Positions 5,117 through 6,583 of a stretch of DNA of 6,583 nucleotides are shown here, piece by piece. Within the stretch, counting starts at the first letter, position 1. The number at the start of each line of letters is the position of its first letter. Both the position numbers and the translations under genes were made by a program. Under the pieces are notes generated by a model. That model saw only the letters and a list, made by a program, of their open reading frames with translations. It did no database searches and was not told the origin of the DNA. Source of the stretch: Rickettsiales bacterium (lineage in GTDB: Bacteria > Pseudomonadota > Alphaproteobacteria > Rickettsiales > UBA8987); assembly GCA_020631295.1 (NCBI GenBank), contig JAHDHN010000057.1:1-6583 (forward strand), read 5' to 3'.

Positions 5117-6583
5117 TCACCCTTGCGGAAACTTGCTGGTAATTGGGTGGCGGCGGTCGCGGCTGAATGGCTTGGCTGAAAGCTTTACACCGGGCGGAGA
5201 TTGCCGGCGTTTATACTCACTTTGATACAGCAATTTGGTGATTTTTTGTACCACATCTGCATCATAGCCTTCGGTAATAATCGCCTCACGCGTGGCTTGC
5301 TGTTCAATCAAACGGTATAAAATAGCATCCAGCACCTCATAATCCGGCAAGCTATCTGCATCTTTTTGATCCTCACGCAGCTCAGCCGAAGGCGGCTTTT
5401 CAATAATCCGCTCGGGCATCACATGTCCTTGCTGATTACGCCAACGTGAAAGCGCAAATACTTCGGTTTTATAGGCATCTTTCAACACCGAATACGCACC
5501 GCACATATCGCCATAGAGCGTGGCATATCCCACTGCCATCTCCGATTTATTGCCTGTGGTCAGCACCAAATAACGGCTGGAATTGCTCAATGCCATCAGG
5601 ATAACCGCACGCAAGCGGCTTTGGCTGTTTTCATGTGTAAGGCCTTTCAGCGGAATCAAGGTTTCAAGCGCTTCTAAGGGTGATTCTATGGAAAAAGATT
5701 CTAGCGTAACACCCAAATTATCGGCTAGCAGCTCAGCATCTTCCAAGCTCTCAGCGCTGGTATAGCGAGAAGGCAGCATCACCAGCCGCACACGCTCTGG
5801 CCCCAGCGCATCAGCTGCTACCACGGCAGAAAGTGCAGAATCAATCCCGCCAGAGAGGCCTAAAATCACGCCATCAAATCCATTTTTCTCCACATAATCT
5901 TTCAAGCCCAGCTGCATGGCATAATAAGCTGCTTCCAAGCGCGGTGGGTAGATGTCTTCCACTTTTGTAGCATCCTCCAACAGCACGGTGAGCACAGCCG
6001 TTTCAAAGGCAGGTGCCTGAGCAAGCAAGTTGCCGGATGCATCCAGCACAATACTATCACCATCAAACACCAAATCATCCTGTGCACCGGCAATATTCAC
6101 ATACACTACATGCGCCTGGGCAAGCTCGGCTGCCTGCTCGGCATATTGCAGGCGCTGTGCATGCTTCTGATGCTCAAAGGGAGAGGCATTTAACACCAAC
6201 AACAGATCCGCCTCTTTCACATGCGCGACTGTGTCTGGGTGCCACATTTCCTCACAAATCAATATGGCCGTTTTGGTACCCGCTATCTCCAATATTTCGG
6301 GCATGGTGCCACGTGCAAACACACGTTTTTCATCAAACACACCGTAATTCGGCAGATTAACTTTATATTGCACATGCTGCACATTGCCATGCTGCAGCAG
6401 CAATGCTGCGTTATAGATATTACCCTTTTCTTCCACCGGCGCACCGATGATGAGGGCCGCCTCCTTAGTGACTGCTGCAATCTGCTCTATCGCTTTCTTC
6501 GCATCGCGCAAAAAACCCGGGCGCAGCACCAAATCTTCCGGCGGATAACCGCACACAGAAAGCTCTGGCGTGATGATAATATC
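5117..6583 (-). CDS. nadE: Glutamine-dependent NAD+ synthetase (N-terminus outside window)
   Basis: The enzyme makes NAD+ from deamido-NAD+, ATP and glutamine in the cytoplasm, the last step of NAD synthesis. The minus-strand frame is open from the right edge to TGA 5119-5117, giving 488 visible residues; the family's short bacterial type has about 550, so some 40-60 residues are missing. Numbering from the edge, the nitrilase-type glutaminase domain (1 to about 205) has its whole Glu-Lys-Cys triad: E7 in TPELS, K74 in YKVNLPNYGVFDEKR and C110 in LICEEMWHPD. The synthetase domain follows with the ATP-pyrophosphatase loop LSGGIDSA (243-250), LPSRYTSAESLEDA (270-283), TTGNKSEMAVGYATLYGDM (342-360) and KPPSAELREDQKDADSLPDY (396-415). 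An intact triad means glutamine, not only ammonia, should serve as nitrogen donor. A GTG at 6556 could be mistaken for the start, but ITPELS upstream of it is conserved family sequence. Convergent with the BRO-like fragment; promoter not visible. Confidence 0.96.
   Translation of the reverse strand, partial: DIIITPELSVCGYPPEDLVLRPGFLRDAKKAIEQIAAVTKEAALIIGAPVEEKGNIYNAALLLQHGNVQHVQYKVNLPNYGVFDEKRVFARGTMPEILEIAGTKTAILICEEMWHPDTVAHVKEADLLLVLNASPFEHQKHAQRLQYAEQAAELAQAHVVYVNIAGAQDDLVFDGDSIVLDASGNLLAQAPAFETAVLTVLLEDATKVEDIYPPRLEAAYYAMQLGLKDYVEKNGFDGVILGLSGGIDSALSAVVAADALGPERVRLVMLPSRYTSAESLEDAELLADNLGVTLESFSIESPLEALETLIPLKGLTHENSQSRLRAVILMALSNSSRYLVLTTGNKSEMAVGYATLYGDMCGAYSVLKDAYKTEVFALSRWRNQQGHVMPERIIEKPPSAELREDQKDADSLPDYEVLDAILYRLIEQQATREAIITEGYDADVVQKITKLLYQSEYKRRQSPPGVKLSAKPFSRDRRHPITSKFPQG

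Noticed and set aside
6013..6360. Plus-strand open frame of 115 residues opposite nadE
   Set aside because: It overlaps the glutaminase domain of nadE in antisense and its His/Pro/Arg-rich product looks like a shadow.
6554..6556. nadE start at GTG 6556
   Set aside because: The frame continues to the edge with ITPELS, which contains the catalytic glutamate of the glutaminase domain, so the true start is outside the window.

Overview
The window looks like chromosomal DNA of a Gram-negative bacterium with moderate GC content, probably an alphaproteobacterium. The Gram-negative call rests on an outer-membrane polysaccharide exporter of the Wza type with a lipoprotein signal and on an Aas-type inner-membrane lysophospholipid repair enzyme. 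The alphaproteobacterial call is an impression from protein style and from the intergenic repeat type, and nothing here proves it.

Layout. Positions 1-776 (minus) hold the N-terminal two thirds of a DUF1972-type glycosyltransferase that runs off the left edge. After a 42-base gap, a Wza-like polysaccharide export lipoprotein runs divergently at 819-1973 (plus). These two genes are the end of a surface-polysaccharide locus. Positions 1974-2402 are non-coding: a palindromic repeat element of about 174 bp with TGTCATTC ends, a strong hairpin, a spaced inverted repeat and a convincing extended -10 promoter. Positions 2403-4556 (plus) encode a full-length bifunctional Aas protein (acyl-ACP synthetase plus lysophospholipid acyltransferase). 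Positions 4557-4836 are an AT-rich, poorly coding stretch with two hairpins and a promoter-like sequence. About 4840-5109 (plus) is the C-terminal piece of a BRO/DinD-type phage antirepressor-like gene, probably a prophage remnant. Positions 5117-6583 (minus) hold glutamine-dependent NAD+ synthetase NadE, which lacks only its N-terminus because it leaves the right edge.

The complete and edge-truncated genes serve three unrelated jobs: making and exporting surface polysaccharide, recycling phospholipid, and the last step of NAD synthesis. I see no operon joining them. The most unusual material is between genes: the repeat element, the symmetric sequences at the divergent starts and upstream of aas, and the eroded phage-type gene between aas and nadE. 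I did not find a convincing new multi-gene system.
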